Origin: Nisaea sediminum
GTDB taxonomy: Bacteria; Pseudomonadota; Alphaproteobacteria; Thalassobaculales; Thalassobaculaceae
DNA: 64,000 nucleotides
Assembly (NCBI RefSeq): GCF_014904705.1
Contig: NZ_JACZCQ010000001.1
Span: 186,001-250,000 of the forward strand
Direction of reading: 5' to 3'
Shown here: one piece after another, positions 42,443-52,093 of the stretch
How the letters are laid out: the number at the start of each line of letters is the position of its first letter
Numbering within the stretch: position 1 is the first letter of the stretch
Made by a program: the position numbers and the translations under genes
The notes under the pieces: model-generated
Told to the model about the DNA's origin: nothing
Seen by the model: only the letters and a program-made list of their open reading frames with translations
The model's database searches: none

Positions 42443-43726
42443 ATGGGGAAGCTCACAAAGTGGAAAGGCGCCCTTGCGGCCGCGGCCCTCGGGGTCGTCG
42501 CGATGGCCGGCACGGGCGTGGCACAGGCGCAGGAGACCATCAAGGTCGGCGTTCTGCATTCGCTCTCGGGAACCATGGCGATCAGCGAGACCACGCTGAA
42601 AGACGTCATGCTGATGCTGATCGAGGATCAGAACAAAAAGGGCGGCGTGCTCGGTAAGAAGCTTGAGCCGGTCGTCGTCGACCCGGCCTCCGACTGGCCG
42701 CTCTTCGCCGAAAAGGCGCGCGAGCTGATTTCGAAAGAGGGCGTTGCGGTCACTTTCGGCTGCTGGACCTCGGTCTCCCGAAAGTCGGTGCTGCCGGTCT
42801 TCGAGGAACTGAACGGGATGCTGTTCTATCCGGTGCAGTATGAAGGCGAAGAGTCTTCGCGCAACGTGTTCTATACCGGCGCCGCGCCGAACCAGCAGGC
42901 TATCCCGGCGGTCGATTACCTGCTCGGGGCCGAAGGCGGCGAGGCCAAGCGCGTCGTCCTGCTCGGCACCGACTATGTCTATCCGCGCACGACCAACAAG
43001 ATCCTGCGCTCTTACCTGAACGCCAAAGGCATCGCCGATGCCGACATCATGGAGAACTACACGCCGTTCGGTCATTCCGACTGGCAGACCATTGTCGCCC
43101 AGGTGAAGGAATTCGCCAGCCAGGGCAAGAAGACCGCGGTCGTCTCCACCATCAACGGCGATGCCAACGTGCCGTTCTACAAGGAACTGGCCAACCAGGG
43201 CATCAAGGCGGAAGACATTCCGGTCGTGGCCTTCTCCGTCGGTGAGGAAGAGCTCGCCGGTCTCGATACCGGCCCGCTGGTCGGTCATCTGGCCGCGTGG
43301 AACTACTTCATGTCCGTCGATACGCCGGAAAACGCCGAGTTCATAAAGACTTGGCACGCCTTCATCAAGGACGAGAAGCGCGTGACCAACGACCCGATGG
43401 AAGCCCACTATATCGGCTTCAAGATGTGGGTGCAGGCGGTCGAGCAGGCCGGCACGACCGACGTCGACGCGGTTCGTCAGGCGATGTACGGCCAGAAGGT
43501 GAAGAACCTGACCGGCGGCACCGCGGTGATGAACACCAACCATCACCTCTCCAAGCCGGTGCTGATCGGCGAGATCCTTGAGGACGGCCAGTTCGAGATC
43601 GTCTCCGCCACCGACGATGTGGTGGTCGGCGACGCCTGGTCCGACTTCATCCCGGAAAGCGCCAAGCTGACCGCCGACTGGACCTATCCGTGGGTCTGCG
43701 GCAACTGCGAGAAGCCGCGCTTCTAA
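42443..43726 (+). CDS. urtA: Urea ABC transporter substrate-binding protein
   Basis: 427 residues; Sec signal peptide ending VAQAQ, then ETIKVGVLHSLSGTMAISE, the start of the mature UrtA/AmiC-type periplasmic binding protein (Peripla_BP_5 fold). Family features include TFGCWTSVSRKSVLPVFEE, LFYPVQYEGEE and DWTYPWVCGNCEKPRF at the C-terminus. Length and order (urtABCDE) are canonical. It captures urea in the periplasm. Expression is probably sigma-54/NtrC-dependent. A strong hairpin after the stop may enrich its transcript over the downstream genes. Confidence 0.95.
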   Translation: MGKLTKWKGALAAAALGVVAMAGTGVAQAQETIKVGVLHSLSGTMAISETTLKDVMLMLIEDQNKKGGVLGKKLEPVVVDPASDWPLFAEKARELISKEGVAVTFGCWTSVSRKSVLPVFEELNGMLFYPVQYEGEESSRNVFYTGAAPNQQAIPAVDYLLGAEGGEAKRVVLLGTDYVYPRTTNKILRSYLNAKGIADADIMENYTPFGHSDWQTIVAQVKEFASQGKKTAVVSTINGDANVPFYKELANQGIKAEDIPVVAFSVGEEELAGLDTGPLVGHLAAWNYFMSVDTPENAEFIKTWHAFIKDEKRVTNDPMEAHYIGFKMWVQAVEQAGTTDVDAVRQAMYGQKVKNLTGGTAVMNTNHHLSKPVLIGEILEDGQFEIVSATDDVVVGDAWSDFIPESAKLTADWTYPWVCGNCEKPRF

Positions 43727-43740
43727 GCACAAGTCACGAC

Positions 43741-43770
43741 CGAAGCGCGGCCGAAACCGGCCGCGCTTCG
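43741..43770 (+). terminator. Strong hairpin between urtA and urtB
   Basis: 13-bp perfect stem, CGAAGCGCGGCCG and CGGCCGCGCTTCG, with AAAC loop, followed by GGGCTTCTCT. The weak T-run suggests partial termination or mRNA protection, raising urtA relative to the rest of the operon. Confidence 0.6.
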
Positions 43771-43814
43771 GGGCTTCTCTGACGCGCGCGCAGCTTTTTG
43801 GGAGGGGTGTCACC

Positions 43815-45473
43815 ATGCCCGCATTCCGCAGGATCGGCCGTTTCCGCTCCGGTTTCCTGATGGTCCTCTTCACAGCGATGGCGCTGCTGGCGCCGATCGC
43901 CGTGCAGGCGGCCGATGACTTGGAGAGCCTCGTCGCCGAACTCGGCGCGGCGCCGCTCACGAAGAAGGATGAAGTGGTCGAACGGATGATCGCGACCGGC
44001 GCGCCCGAAGTGGTCACCATCCTCGAAGCGCTTGTCGAGCGCGATCTCTATACCCGCAAGAGCGACGAGAAGGTCGTCATCGGCCGCAAGGCCGACGGCG
44101 GTCTGATGCTGGTCGATCCGATCAGCGGCGAGGAACTGGGGATTGTCGGCACGCGCGACGTCACGCGGGTAAAGACGAACAACTCCCTCCGCTCCTCCGT
44201 GAAGGCCGCGATGGGCACGCTGACGCTGATGAGCCCCGACCCGCAGCGTCGGCTGGAGGCCGCGCAGGGCCTGTTGAAGTCGAGCGATCAGTCGATGCTG
44301 CCTTTGCTGGAGCAGGCGCTTGCCAAGGAACAGGATGCCAACGTCCGCAACGCGCTGCAGCTTGCCGAAGCGTCGATCAAGCTGCTGTCCGAGAGTGCGG
44401 AGGAACGGCTTGCCGGCGTTCAGGCGCTCGCCGACCGGACGGACCCCGAAAGCCGGGTCATGCTGTCCCGCCTGCTGCTGAAGGACGGCGATGTCTGGCG
44501 CGAGCCGGACGAGACGGTCCGCGCGGCGGCGGAGGAGACGCTGGCGTCGATGGAAGGCCGGCTGCGCATGTGGCGCACGGTCGAGCACCTCTATCAGGGC
44601 ATCAGTCTCGGCTCGGTCCTGCTGCTCGCCGCCATGGGACTGGCCATCACCTTCGGCGTCATGGGGGTCATCAACATGGCGCATGGCGAGATGGTCATGC
44701 TCGGCGCCTACACCACATTCGTGATCCAGGAAGGCTTCCGCGCCGCCGCACCGGAGCTGTTCGGCTGGTCGCTGGCGGTCGCGCTTCCGGCGGCATTCCT
44801 GGTTTCCGCATCGGTCGGCGTGGCGCTGGAGCGGGGCTGTATCCGTTTCCTTTACGGCCGGCCGCTCGAAACGCTGCTGGCGACCTGGGGGATCAGCCTG
44901 ATCCTGCAGCAGACCGTGCGCTCGATCTTCGGCCCGACGAACCGCGAGGTCGGCTCGCCGGAATGGATGCAGGGCGCGATGGAGTCCGTCGCCGGCATCA
45001 CGCTGACCTACAACCGCCTCTACATCATCCTCTTCTCCTTCTGCGTGCTCGGCGCCGTTCTGCTGGTACTGAAGAAAACCGCCTTTGGCCTGCAGATGCG
45101 CGCCGTAACGCAGAACCGCGAGATGGCGCGGGCGATGGGCATTCCGACCGGCCGGGTCGACGCGATGACGTTCGGTCTCGGTTCCGGCATCGCCGGGATC
45201 GCCGGCGTGGCGCTCAGCCAGATCGACAATGTCAGCCCCAACCTCGGGCAGGCCTATATCGTCGACAGTTTCATGGTCGTGGTGTTCGGCGGGGTCGGCA
45301 ATCTCTGGGGCGCGTTCGCCGGCGCGATGTCGCTCGGCGTGGTGAACAAGCTGCTCGAGCCCTGGGCCGGCGCGGTGCTCGGCAAGATCCTGGTGCTGGT
45401 CGCCATCATTCTCTTTATCCAGAAACGCCCGCGAGGCCTCTTCGCCCTGCGCGGCCGCGCAGTGGAGAGCTGA
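43815..45473 (+). CDS. urtB: Urea ABC transporter permease UrtB
   Basis: 552 residues, preceded by GGAGGGG. A signal-like N-terminus and a periplasmic HEAT-like region of about 230 residues (DDLESLVAELGAAPLTKKDE) come before the LivH-type permease. The core has ISLGSVLLLAAMGLAITFGV, GVINMAHGEMVMLGAYT and GNLWGAFAGAMSLG. The long N-terminal extension is normal for UrtB. Partner of UrtC. Confidence 0.94.
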   Translation: MPAFRRIGRFRSGFLMVLFTAMALLAPIAVQAADDLESLVAELGAAPLTKKDEVVERMIATGAPEVVTILEALVERDLYTRKSDEKVVIGRKADGGLMLVDPISGEELGIVGTRDVTRVKTNNSLRSSVKAAMGTLTLMSPDPQRRLEAAQGLLKSSDQSMLPLLEQALAKEQDANVRNALQLAEASIKLLSESAEERLAGVQALADRTDPESRVMLSRLLLKDGDVWREPDETVRAAAEETLASMEGRLRMWRTVEHLYQGISLGSVLLLAAMGLAITFGVMGVINMAHGEMVMLGAYTTFVIQEGFRAAAPELFGWSLAVALPAAFLVSASVGVALERGCIRFLYGRPLETLLATWGISLILQQTVRSIFGPTNREVGSPEWMQGAMESVAGITLTYNRLYIILFSFCVLGAVLLVLKKTAFGLQMRAVTQNREMARAMGIPTGRVDAMTFGLGSGIAGIAGVALSQIDNVSPNLGQAYIVDSFMVVVFGGVGNLWGAFAGAMSLGVVNKLLEPWAGAVLGKILVLVAIILFIQKRPRGLFALRGRAVES

Positions 45474-45477
45474 TCAG

Positions 45478-46659
45478 ATGTCCCTGCTGCAACGTCTTTA
45501 TACGGCGCAACCGCAGGCCTCCGGAAAAGGCCGGCTGGCGAGCGTCATCCTGCTCACGATCCTCGCCGCGATCGCGATCCTGGTCCCGCTGCTGAACCTG
45601 ACGCAAGCACCCGGATCGGCCCTGCATGTGCCGACCTATCTCGTCAGCCTGCTCGGCAAATATCTCTGCTTCGCCATGCTGGCGCTCTCGATCGACCTGA
45701 TCTGGGGCTTCTGCGGCATTCTCAGCCTTGGCCACGGCGCTTTCTTCGCCCTCGGCGGGTATGCCATGGGGATGTATCTGATGCGGCAGATCGGCGACCG
45801 CGGCGTCTATGGCAATGCGGAGCTGCCGGATTTCATGGTGTTCCTGAACTGGAAGGAGCTGCCCTGGTACTGGTACGGCTTCGACCTGTTCCCCTTCGCG
45901 ATGGTTATGGCGTTGTTCGTCCCCGGGTTGCTTGCCTTCGTCTTCGGCTGGCTCGCCTTCCGCTCGCGGGTCAGCGGGGTCTATCTCTCGATCATCACCC
46001 AGGCGATGACCTACGCCCTGATGCTCGCCTTCTTCCGCAACGACATGGGCTTCGGCGGCAATAATGGGCTGACCGACTTCAAGGACCTGCTCGGCTTCGA
46101 TCTGCAGGCGGACACCACGCGGGCGGTGCTGCTGGCGGCGACCTGCATCGCGCTCGGCGGTTGTTACCTGATGTGCCGCGCCATCGTCGCCTCCAAGCTC
46201 GGCCGGCTGATCGCGGCGATCCGGGACGACGAGCCCAGGGTCCGCTTCCTCGGCTACCGGGTGGAGAACTTCAAGCTCTTCGTCTTCGTGCTTTCGGCGA
46301 TGATCGCCGGGCTTGCGGGCGCGCTCTACGTTCCGCAGGTCGGGATCATCAATCCCGGCGAGTTCGCCCCGGCCAACTCGATCGAGGCGGTGATCTGGGT
46401 GGCTATCGGCGGCCGCGGAACGCTCTATGGCGCCATCGCGGGCGGTGTTCTCGTGAACTACGCCAAGACCGTGCTCACAGGCCTGATCCCCGAGATCTGG
46501 CTCTTCGCCCTCGGCGCCATGTTCATTGCCGTGACCCTGTTCTTCCCGAAGGGGCTGGTCGGCAGCCTGCCGGGTGCGGTCGACTGGCTGAAGGCGAAGG
46601 CCGGGGCACGAAGCGCTTCGACACCGACGACGCCGCTTGCCAAGGAGGCGGGAGAATGA
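45478..46659 (+). CDS. urtC: Urea ABC transporter permease UrtC
   Basis: 393 residues, LivM-type permease with LSIDLIWGFCGILSLGHGAF, LAFRSRVSGVYLSIITQAMT, DDEPRVRFLGYRVENFKLF and GGRGTLYGAIAGGVLVNYAK. About nine TM segments. It starts 4 bp after urtB and its stop overlaps the urtD start (ATGA). Together with UrtB it forms the urea channel of the importer. Confidence 0.94.
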   Translation: MSLLQRLYTAQPQASGKGRLASVILLTILAAIAILVPLLNLTQAPGSALHVPTYLVSLLGKYLCFAMLALSIDLIWGFCGILSLGHGAFFALGGYAMGMYLMRQIGDRGVYGNAELPDFMVFLNWKELPWYWYGFDLFPFAMVMALFVPGLLAFVFGWLAFRSRVSGVYLSIITQAMTYALMLAFFRNDMGFGGNNGLTDFKDLLGFDLQADTTRAVLLAATCIALGGCYLMCRAIVASKLGRLIAAIRDDEPRVRFLGYRVENFKLFVFVLSAMIAGLAGALYVPQVGIINPGEFAPANSIEAVIWVAIGGRGTLYGAIAGGVLVNYAKTVLTGLIPEIWLFALGAMFIAVTLFFPKGLVGSLPGAVDWLKAKAGARSASTPTTPLAKEAGE

Positions 46660-47420
46660 CGGTCACCGGCAAGGCGTCCTACGCGGAATCCCAGCTCTAT
46701 GTCGACGGCGTGACCGTCAGCTTCGACGGCTTCAAGGCGCTGAACAATCTCAGCTTCACGGTGGATCCGGGTGAGATGCGCGCAATCATCGGGCCGAACG
46801 GCGCCGGCAAGACGACGATGATGGATGTGATCACCGGCAAGACCAAACCGGACGAGGGGCGGGTGATCTTCAAGGGCGACATCGATCTCGGAAAACGGGA
46901 CGAGGCCGCCGTCGTCGCCCTCGGCATCGGCCGCAAGTTCCAACGCCCGAGCGTGTTCGAGAACCACACCGTGTTCGACAACCTGGAGCTCGCCATCAAG
47001 TCGGACCGCCGGCCTTTCGCCTGCCTGTTCGATCGCCTCGACGGGGAGCGCCGGGACAAGATCGACGCGACGCTGGAGCGTATCGGCCTGACCGAACAGA
47101 GGAGCCGGCTCGCGGGCCAGCTCTCGCATGGTCAGAAGCAGTGGCTCGAGATCGGCATGCTGCTGGTGCAGGACCCGGAACTGCTGTTCCTGGACGAGCC
47201 TGTCGCCGGGATGACCGACCAGGAAACCGAAGGCACGGTGGAACTGCTACGCGACCTGCAGGGCGAGCGCTCGATCGTGGTGGTCGAGCACGACATGGCC
47301 TTTGTCCATGCGCTCGGCGTCAAGGTGACCGTCCTGCATGAAGGATCGGTCCTCGCCGAGGGGGCGATGGACCAGGTGCAGAACGATCCGCGTGTGATCG
47401 AAGTCTATCTGGGGCGCTGA
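46656..47420 (+). CDS. urtD: Urea ABC transporter ATP-binding protein UrtD
   Basis: 254 residues from the ATGA overlap with urtC; a GGAG precedes it. Walker A GPNGAGKTT, signature LSHGQKQWLEIG (the SHG variant typical of UrtD), Walker B LLFLDEPVAGMTDQE and switch VVVEHDMAFV. The LivG-like N-terminus has LYVDGVTVSFDGFKALNNLS. One of the two ATPases driving urea uptake. Confidence 0.95.
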   Translation: MTVTGKASYAESQLYVDGVTVSFDGFKALNNLSFTVDPGEMRAIIGPNGAGKTTMMDVITGKTKPDEGRVIFKGDIDLGKRDEAAVVALGIGRKFQRPSVFENHTVFDNLELAIKSDRRPFACLFDRLDGERRDKIDATLERIGLTEQRSRLAGQLSHGQKQWLEIGMLLVQDPELLFLDEPVAGMTDQETEGTVELLRDLQGERSIVVVEHDMAFVHALGVKVTVLHEGSVLAEGAMDQVQNDPRVIEVYLGR

Positions 47421-47421
47421 G

Positions 47422-48117
47422 ATGCTGAAGGTATCTGGACTGCACCTGCATTACGGCGCGAGCCACGCGCTGCGTGGCATCGACCTTGTGGCCGAGCGCG
47501 GCAAGATCACCTGCGTGCTGGGGCGCAACGGGGTCGGCAAGACCAGCCTGATGCGCGCCGTCACCGGGCTCGAGACCCCGAGCGCGGGGAGCATCACCTG
47601 GGACGATACGGACCTGCTTTCCTTGCCGGTGCACAAGCGGGCGTCAGCCGGCGTCGCGTTCGTTCCGCAGGGGCGCGAGATCTTCCCGCTGCTGACGGTC
47701 GAAGAGAATTTGAAGACCGGTTACGCGGCCCTGAAGCGTTCCGACCGCTCGATCCCGGACGAAATTTTTGAACTGTTCCCGGTGCTGAAGCAGATGATGA
47801 AGCGGCGCGGGGGCGATCTCTCGGGCGGCCAGCAGCAGCAGCTTGCCATCGCCCGGGCTCTTGTCCTCAGGCCGAGCCTGCTGGTGCTGGACGAGCCGAC
47901 GGAAGGGATTCAGCCCTCGATCATCAAGGATATCGAGCGGATTATCGCGCTGCTCGCCTCGCGCGGCGACATGGCGGTCATCCTGGTTGAGCAGTACTTT
48001 GAATTCGCTCAGCATCTCGCGGACGAGATCGCTGTTATGGACCGGGGAGAGATCGTTCTGGCCGGAGCCAAGTCCTCATTGTCCGAAGCGGATGTGCGCG
48101 GACATTTGACCGTCTAG
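47422..48117 (+). CDS. urtE: Urea ABC transporter ATP-binding protein UrtE
   Basis: 231 residues, LivF-like. Walker A GRNGVGKTS, signature LSGGQQQQLAIARAL, Walker B LLVLDEPTEGIQPSI, switch VILVEQYFEFA. It starts one base after urtD. Last gene of urtABCDE; the sensor kinase gene ends 4 bp beyond on the opposite strand, with no room for a separate terminator. Confidence 0.95.
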   Translation: MLKVSGLHLHYGASHALRGIDLVAERGKITCVLGRNGVGKTSLMRAVTGLETPSAGSITWDDTDLLSLPVHKRASAGVAFVPQGREIFPLLTVEENLKTGYAALKRSDRSIPDEIFELFPVLKQMMKRRGGDLSGGQQQQLAIARALVLRPSLLVLDEPTEGIQPSIIKDIERIIALLASRGDMAVILVEQYFEFAQHLADEIAVMDRGEIVLAGAKSSLSEADVRGHLTV

Positions 48118-48121
48118 ATCC

Positions 48122-49999
48122 TCAGGCGGTTTGAGTCTGGCTTGATGCGACGCTGCCGTTCTTCGGCAGACGGACGGTCACCGTCGTCCCGGTTCCGACC
48201 TCGCTGTCGATCGTGAAGCTCCCATCGAGCAGCACCGACAGGGAACGGACGATCGACAGACCGAGACCGGTTCCCTCCTTGGCGACATGGGGGTGGATCG
48301 CGGAGTGAGAAAAGGGTTCCGCGATGGTCGGCAGCCGGTCGCGGGGAATGCCGATCCCGTTGTCAGCGACACGAAACACAATGTCCTCTTCGATCTCGTC
48401 GACAGAGATGCGGATCTCACCGCTGCTCGGGGTGAATTTCACTGCGTTGGAGAGCAGGTTAAGCAGAATCTGGCGCACGGATCTTTCGTCGGAAACCATC
48501 GTGCCGACCCTTGCGTTTCGCTGGACCACGAGTGAAATGCTCTTGGCACCGGCCTGACTTTCGATCTGCGAGAGGCTGTGCGACAGCAATCCGTCGATCT
48601 CGACTTCCTCGAGCGTCAGCACGCGCTTGCCGGCTTCGATCGCGGAGATGTCCAGGATGTCGTTCACGAGCGCCAGCATGTGCTGGCCGCTCTCGTTTAT
48701 GGCTGTGGAATATTCCGTAACGCGGTCCGCGCCGGCTTTCAGCAGCTCCGGCATCGAGAGCAGGGAACTGAAGCCGATGATCGCGTTCAGCGGCGTGCGG
48801 AACTCGTGGCTCATCGTCGCCAGGAATTCGGATTTGGCGCGGCTCGCCTGTTCCGCCCGCTGCAGCGCTTCGTTGCGGGCCTCGGCGATCAGCCGCTCGT
48901 TGGTGACGTCGGCGCCCGTGCCGCGATAGCCGATGAAGGTGCCGTCTTCGTCATAGAAGGGGCGCCCGTTGATGCTGACCGTCTTCACCTCGCCCGGCTG
49001 GATTGCCATGTCGTAGCGGAAGTCCCTGAATTGCCGGCGCTGACGCTGGATTTCCTCGAGCTTGTGCCATTTCGGCGTATTGACGGGCTCGGCCGTCGTC
49101 TCCGCAATCGTTCGTCCGTAGACCTCGCCGGTTTTCTTGTTCAGGGTCTTTGTAAAGCTCGGCGAAATATAGGTGACGCCGCCGTCACGGTCAGATTCCC
49201 AGAACCAGTCGGACGAGATTTCGGCGAAATCCTGCAGGCGCTTCTGGCTGCGGTAGAGCTCGTTGGCCGTCAGGTCCCGGACTTCGGAGTTCCGCTTGAT
49301 GTCCCGCATCAGTCTCACGCCGTTCTCCGCGATCTCACGGAACTCGCGGAACCGGAACTTTGCAGGATCGGGGAGCGGGCTGTTCTTCGGGTCGCTCACG
49401 TCGAGGCGGCGAAACGCTTCGGCGAGGCGCAACATCGGGCGGCTGACATAGATATGCGAGATCAACAGCAACGTTCCGGCGAGGAGAGTGGTGCCGAATA
49501 AAACGCTGATCAGCACCATCCCGAGCTGGGTGGCCCAGATCTGGGTCGCCTGGGCGGAGGACGCCGTCACCTTGAGGTAACCTTTGGCCTCGCCGCCGCT
49601 CGAAGGTGTTGAGAGTTCGAGAAGGATCGTATGCTGCGCGGACGGGATGCTGAACGGGAACCAGGTCCCCAGCGGCTCCACCTGTCCGCATTCCTTCCAG
49701 GCCAGGACGGTGCCTGCTTCGTCGCTCACTTCAACCGACTCGATGGATTTGAATTCCAGCAGTCCGGTTGCGACCTCTTCCGCGAGAGACCTGTCACGGT
49801 TTGCGGCGGCGCGTGCGGCGATATTCTCGAAAGCTTTTGCGACCTGTTCGGAATGCTCGAAGAGTGTCGTGCGGAGTTTCTTGTATTCAAGCGTCACTTC
49901 GAGTGTGCCGACGATCAGCCCAAGGACCACGGCCGAAAAAATAACAAGCCTCGCGAGATGGGTACTGACGCTCTGGGGCTGCTCGGAATTTGCTCCCAT
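48122..49999 (-). CDS. Membrane PAS-domain sensor histidine kinase
   Basis: 625 residues. TM1 (LARLVIFSAVVLGLIVGTLE), a periplasmic domain of about 120 residues, TM2 (GMVLISVLFGTTLLAGTLLL), a HAMP-like linker, and a PAS domain (FAEISSDWFWESDRDGGVTY... GYRGTGADVTNE). HisKA follows with FLATMSHEFRTPLNAIIGF (phospho-His), then HATPase_c with LLSNAVKFTP, VADNGIGIP and GTGLGLSIV. No receiver is attached and no response regulator gene is adjacent, so the partner is elsewhere. It converges on urtE, but no link to urea control is shown. Confidence 0.9.
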   Translation of the reverse strand: MGANSEQPQSVSTHLARLVIFSAVVLGLIVGTLEVTLEYKKLRTTLFEHSEQVAKAFENIAARAAANRDRSLAEEVATGLLEFKSIESVEVSDEAGTVLAWKECGQVEPLGTWFPFSIPSAQHTILLELSTPSSGGEAKGYLKVTASSAQATQIWATQLGMVLISVLFGTTLLAGTLLLISHIYVSRPMLRLAEAFRRLDVSDPKNSPLPDPAKFRFREFREIAENGVRLMRDIKRNSEVRDLTANELYRSQKRLQDFAEISSDWFWESDRDGGVTYISPSFTKTLNKKTGEVYGRTIAETTAEPVNTPKWHKLEEIQRQRRQFRDFRYDMAIQPGEVKTVSINGRPFYDEDGTFIGYRGTGADVTNERLIAEARNEALQRAEQASRAKSEFLATMSHEFRTPLNAIIGFSSLLSMPELLKAGADRVTEYSTAINESGQHMLALVNDILDISAIEAGKRVLTLEEVEIDGLLSHSLSQIESQAGAKSISLVVQRNARVGTMVSDERSVRQILLNLLSNAVKFTPSSGEIRISVDEIEEDIVFRVADNGIGIPRDRLPTIAEPFSHSAIHPHVAKEGTGLGLSIVRSLSVLLDGSFTIDSEVGTGTTVTVRLPKNGSVASSQTQTA

Positions 50000-50312
50000 G
50001 CGCCTTATGCTTCCGGCAGGCGATTGGCCGGAAGTGCCGCATGACGTGCTGCCTTGTCTAGCTCAGTCACATTGCCCCCGCCCACGATGGAATACCCGTC
50101 TTCTTGATTATGATCCGATGTCCGGGACAGAACATGCTCCTTTGCCGCAACTCTTTGACAGTTCACGGCGGTTACCGTGCGGGAACAATTGTAAACAATA
50201 CGTTTCTGGCTTTGGTCGGAATTTCGACCGTGGGCTCTTGCCGCTACAGTTTGAGCGATCCGGACGCGAGATTGTCAAACCGAATCAGGGAAATCCCGGT
50301 TCCGCAGGAACC
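50000..50312. other. 313-bp intergenic region upstream of the sensor kinase
   Basis: It lies between the kinase start and the end of the FabI gene, both on the minus strand. It contains a short stem GGTTCC/GGAACC (50298-50312) that may help terminate the FabI transcript. No gene or clear promoter was identified. Confidence 0.45.
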
Positions 50313-51077
50313 TCATGCAACGACGCTATAGCCGCCGTCGATGTAGTGGATGCCCCCGGTCACGTTGGCCGCCTCGCGGCTGGCGAGAAATGTCGCGAAG
50401 GCTCCGACATCGTCGATCGTCGCCAGGCGATGAGTTGGCGCGCGTTCCGCGGCCGCGTTCATCAAGTCGTCGAAGTAGTCGATGCCGGACGCAGCCCGGG
50501 TCTTGAGAGGGCCGGGGGAAAGGGCATGCACGGAGATGCCTTTCGGGCCGAGTTCCGCGGCGGCGTAGCGCGTCGCGGACTCCAGAGCCGCCTTGACCGG
50601 TCCCATGATGTTGTAGTGGTCGACGACACGGTCCGCGCCGTAAAAGGACACGGTCATGCAGGTCCCGCCATCCTTCATCAGCGGCTCGGAGCGCCGGATC
50701 AGACGCAGGAAGGAATGCACCGACACATCCATTGCGGTCGCAAAACCCTTGGCCGAACAATCGATGACACGGCCGTGCAGATCGTCCTTCGGGCAGAAGG
50801 CGATGGAATGCAGCAATGTGTCGAGCCGGCCCCAGCGATCGCCGATCTCGGCGAAGAGCCGGTCCATCTGGGTGTCGTCGCGGACATCCAGCGGCAGGAC
50901 GATTTCTGCCTCCAGCTTTTCGGCTAGCGGGCGGACGTGTGGCTCGGCCTTCTCGTTCAGATAGGTCACAGCGAGCGTTGCGCCGCGCTCTTTGAGCGCT
51001 CTCGCGCATCCCCAGGCGATGGATTGGTCGTTCGCAATCCCGATGATCAGCGCGGTCGTGCCTTCCAGAGAGAACAT
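50313..51077 (-). CDS. fabI: Enoyl-[acyl-carrier-protein] reductase (NADH), FabI type
   Basis: 254 residues of the FabI branch of SDRs. It has the cofactor loop IIGIANDQSIAWGCARAL, LLHSIAFCPK, and the FabI active site YGADRVVDHYNIMGPVKAALE with the Y-x6-K spacing, then PGPLKTRAASGI. It reduces trans-2-enoyl-ACP in the last step of fatty-acid elongation. Its isolated location, and the Cys/Pro instead of the usual ALAP after the SIAF strand, suggest a secondary paralogue. It is divergent from the GST gene. Confidence 0.82.
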   Translation of the reverse strand: MFSLEGTTALIIGIANDQSIAWGCARALKERGATLAVTYLNEKAEPHVRPLAEKLEAEIVLPLDVRDDTQMDRLFAEIGDRWGRLDTLLHSIAFCPKDDLHGRVIDCSAKGFATAMDVSVHSFLRLIRRSEPLMKDGGTCMTVSFYGADRVVDHYNIMGPVKAALESATRYAAAELGPKGISVHALSPGPLKTRAASGIDYFDDLMNAAAERAPTHRLATIDDVGAFATFLASREAANVTGGIHYIDGGYSVVA

Positions 51078-51224
51078 CGCGGAACCTCGAATGCTGCGTC
51101 TGCGAAATTATGGTGCGATGCACAAATAAGTAAAGTGACGTTCTTCGTAACAAAGGCCGTGCGGCCAGGGCGGGATGAGGGGATGATGAACTGGGAAGTC
51201 GCAACGGGACGGGAAAGTTCAGCA

Positions 51225-51872
51225 ATGCTTCGCTTCTATGCCATCCCGCCTAGCCTCTATTGCGCCAAGCTGCGCATCCTGCTGCGGCACAAGAAGCTGG
51301 CCTGGGAGGAAATTGCGCCGCCTGGCGGATACGGGTCTCCCGAATTCCGCCGGATTGTCCCGGCTGGCAATCTCCCCGCACTTCTGGATGAGGGGCTGCT
51401 GCTTTCGGATTCCGAAGCGATCGCGGAATATCTGAACGAGACCAATCCGGAGCCTCCAATGCTACCGGAAAGCCCGGGCGCTCGGGCCCAGGTGCGCGCG
51501 CGGTCCCGCTACCACGACACCCGCCTCGAGCCGGCGGTCAGGGCTCTGTTCCCCTTCATCGGGCGGAAAGCGCGCGGCGCGCTCGATCGCTCAATCCACG
51601 TAGCTACGTTGAACGACCGTCTGGACGGCCTCGCCCGCCTGTTTGAGATGGCGCCGAAGGAAGAGATGCTGACGCTCGGCGATTGCGGGTTTCCGATCAC
51701 GTTCGCATGGCTGGATCTTCTGCTCCCTGAGCTGGAATTGAATGTCGAGATACCCGAAGGCGTTGCCGGCTACCGTGAGGCCGTCATCGGGCATGAAGCG
51801 GTCCAGGCGGAGCTCGATCACTATCTTCCAGTGCTGCGGAACTGGTTCGACGGCGCCTGCGCGGAGGTGTGA
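51225..51872 (+). CDS. Glutathione S-transferase family protein
   Basis: 215 residues from ATG 51225 (MLRFYAIPPSLYCAKLRILL); upstream ATGs at 51183/51186 would add 13-14 residues. The N-terminal thioredoxin fold has the SLYCAKLRI active-site helix, NLPALLDEG (cis-Pro loop) and LSDSEAIAEYLNE (glutathione Ser/Glu). The C-terminal helical domain includes LGDCGFPITFAWLDLLLPEL. Substrate unknown. It is divergent from fabI, with 147 bp between starts. Confidence 0.85.
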   Translation: MLRFYAIPPSLYCAKLRILLRHKKLAWEEIAPPGGYGSPEFRRIVPAGNLPALLDEGLLLSDSEAIAEYLNETNPEPPMLPESPGARAQVRARSRYHDTRLEPAVRALFPFIGRKARGALDRSIHVATLNDRLDGLARLFEMAPKEEMLTLGDCGFPITFAWLDLLLPELELNVEIPEGVAGYREAVIGHEAVQAELDHYLPVLRNWFDGACAEV

Positions 51873-51997
51873 CGATTGCCTAACTATTGAGCATCCCGCG
51901 CAAGACTGCCCTTGGCTTGGGCGATGAGCCCGGGTGAATTGCGCGGCGGTTGCAGGTTTTCCGCGGGTACGCTTTGATTTCGCCGGTGGCGCCGGCT

Positions 51998-52013
51998 TGG
52001 CATGGAGCTTGCC
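51998..52013 (+). promoter_or_regulatory. Candidate sigma-54 promoter of the urease operon
   Basis: TGGCATGGAGCTTGCC has GG (51999-52000) and GC (52011-52012) exactly 10 bp apart and matches TGGCAY-N5-TTGC. The predicted start near 52024 gives a leader of about 70 nt before ureD. No NtrC palindrome was recognised between 51873 and 51997, so the activator is uncertain. Confidence 0.6.
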
Positions 52014-52093
52014 GTTAAGAAGCAAAAAAGGGGGCGCCGCGTTTGCAGCAGGTGCGGGGACATTATGGTCGTGGCGGATAGGGGAAGGCGCTC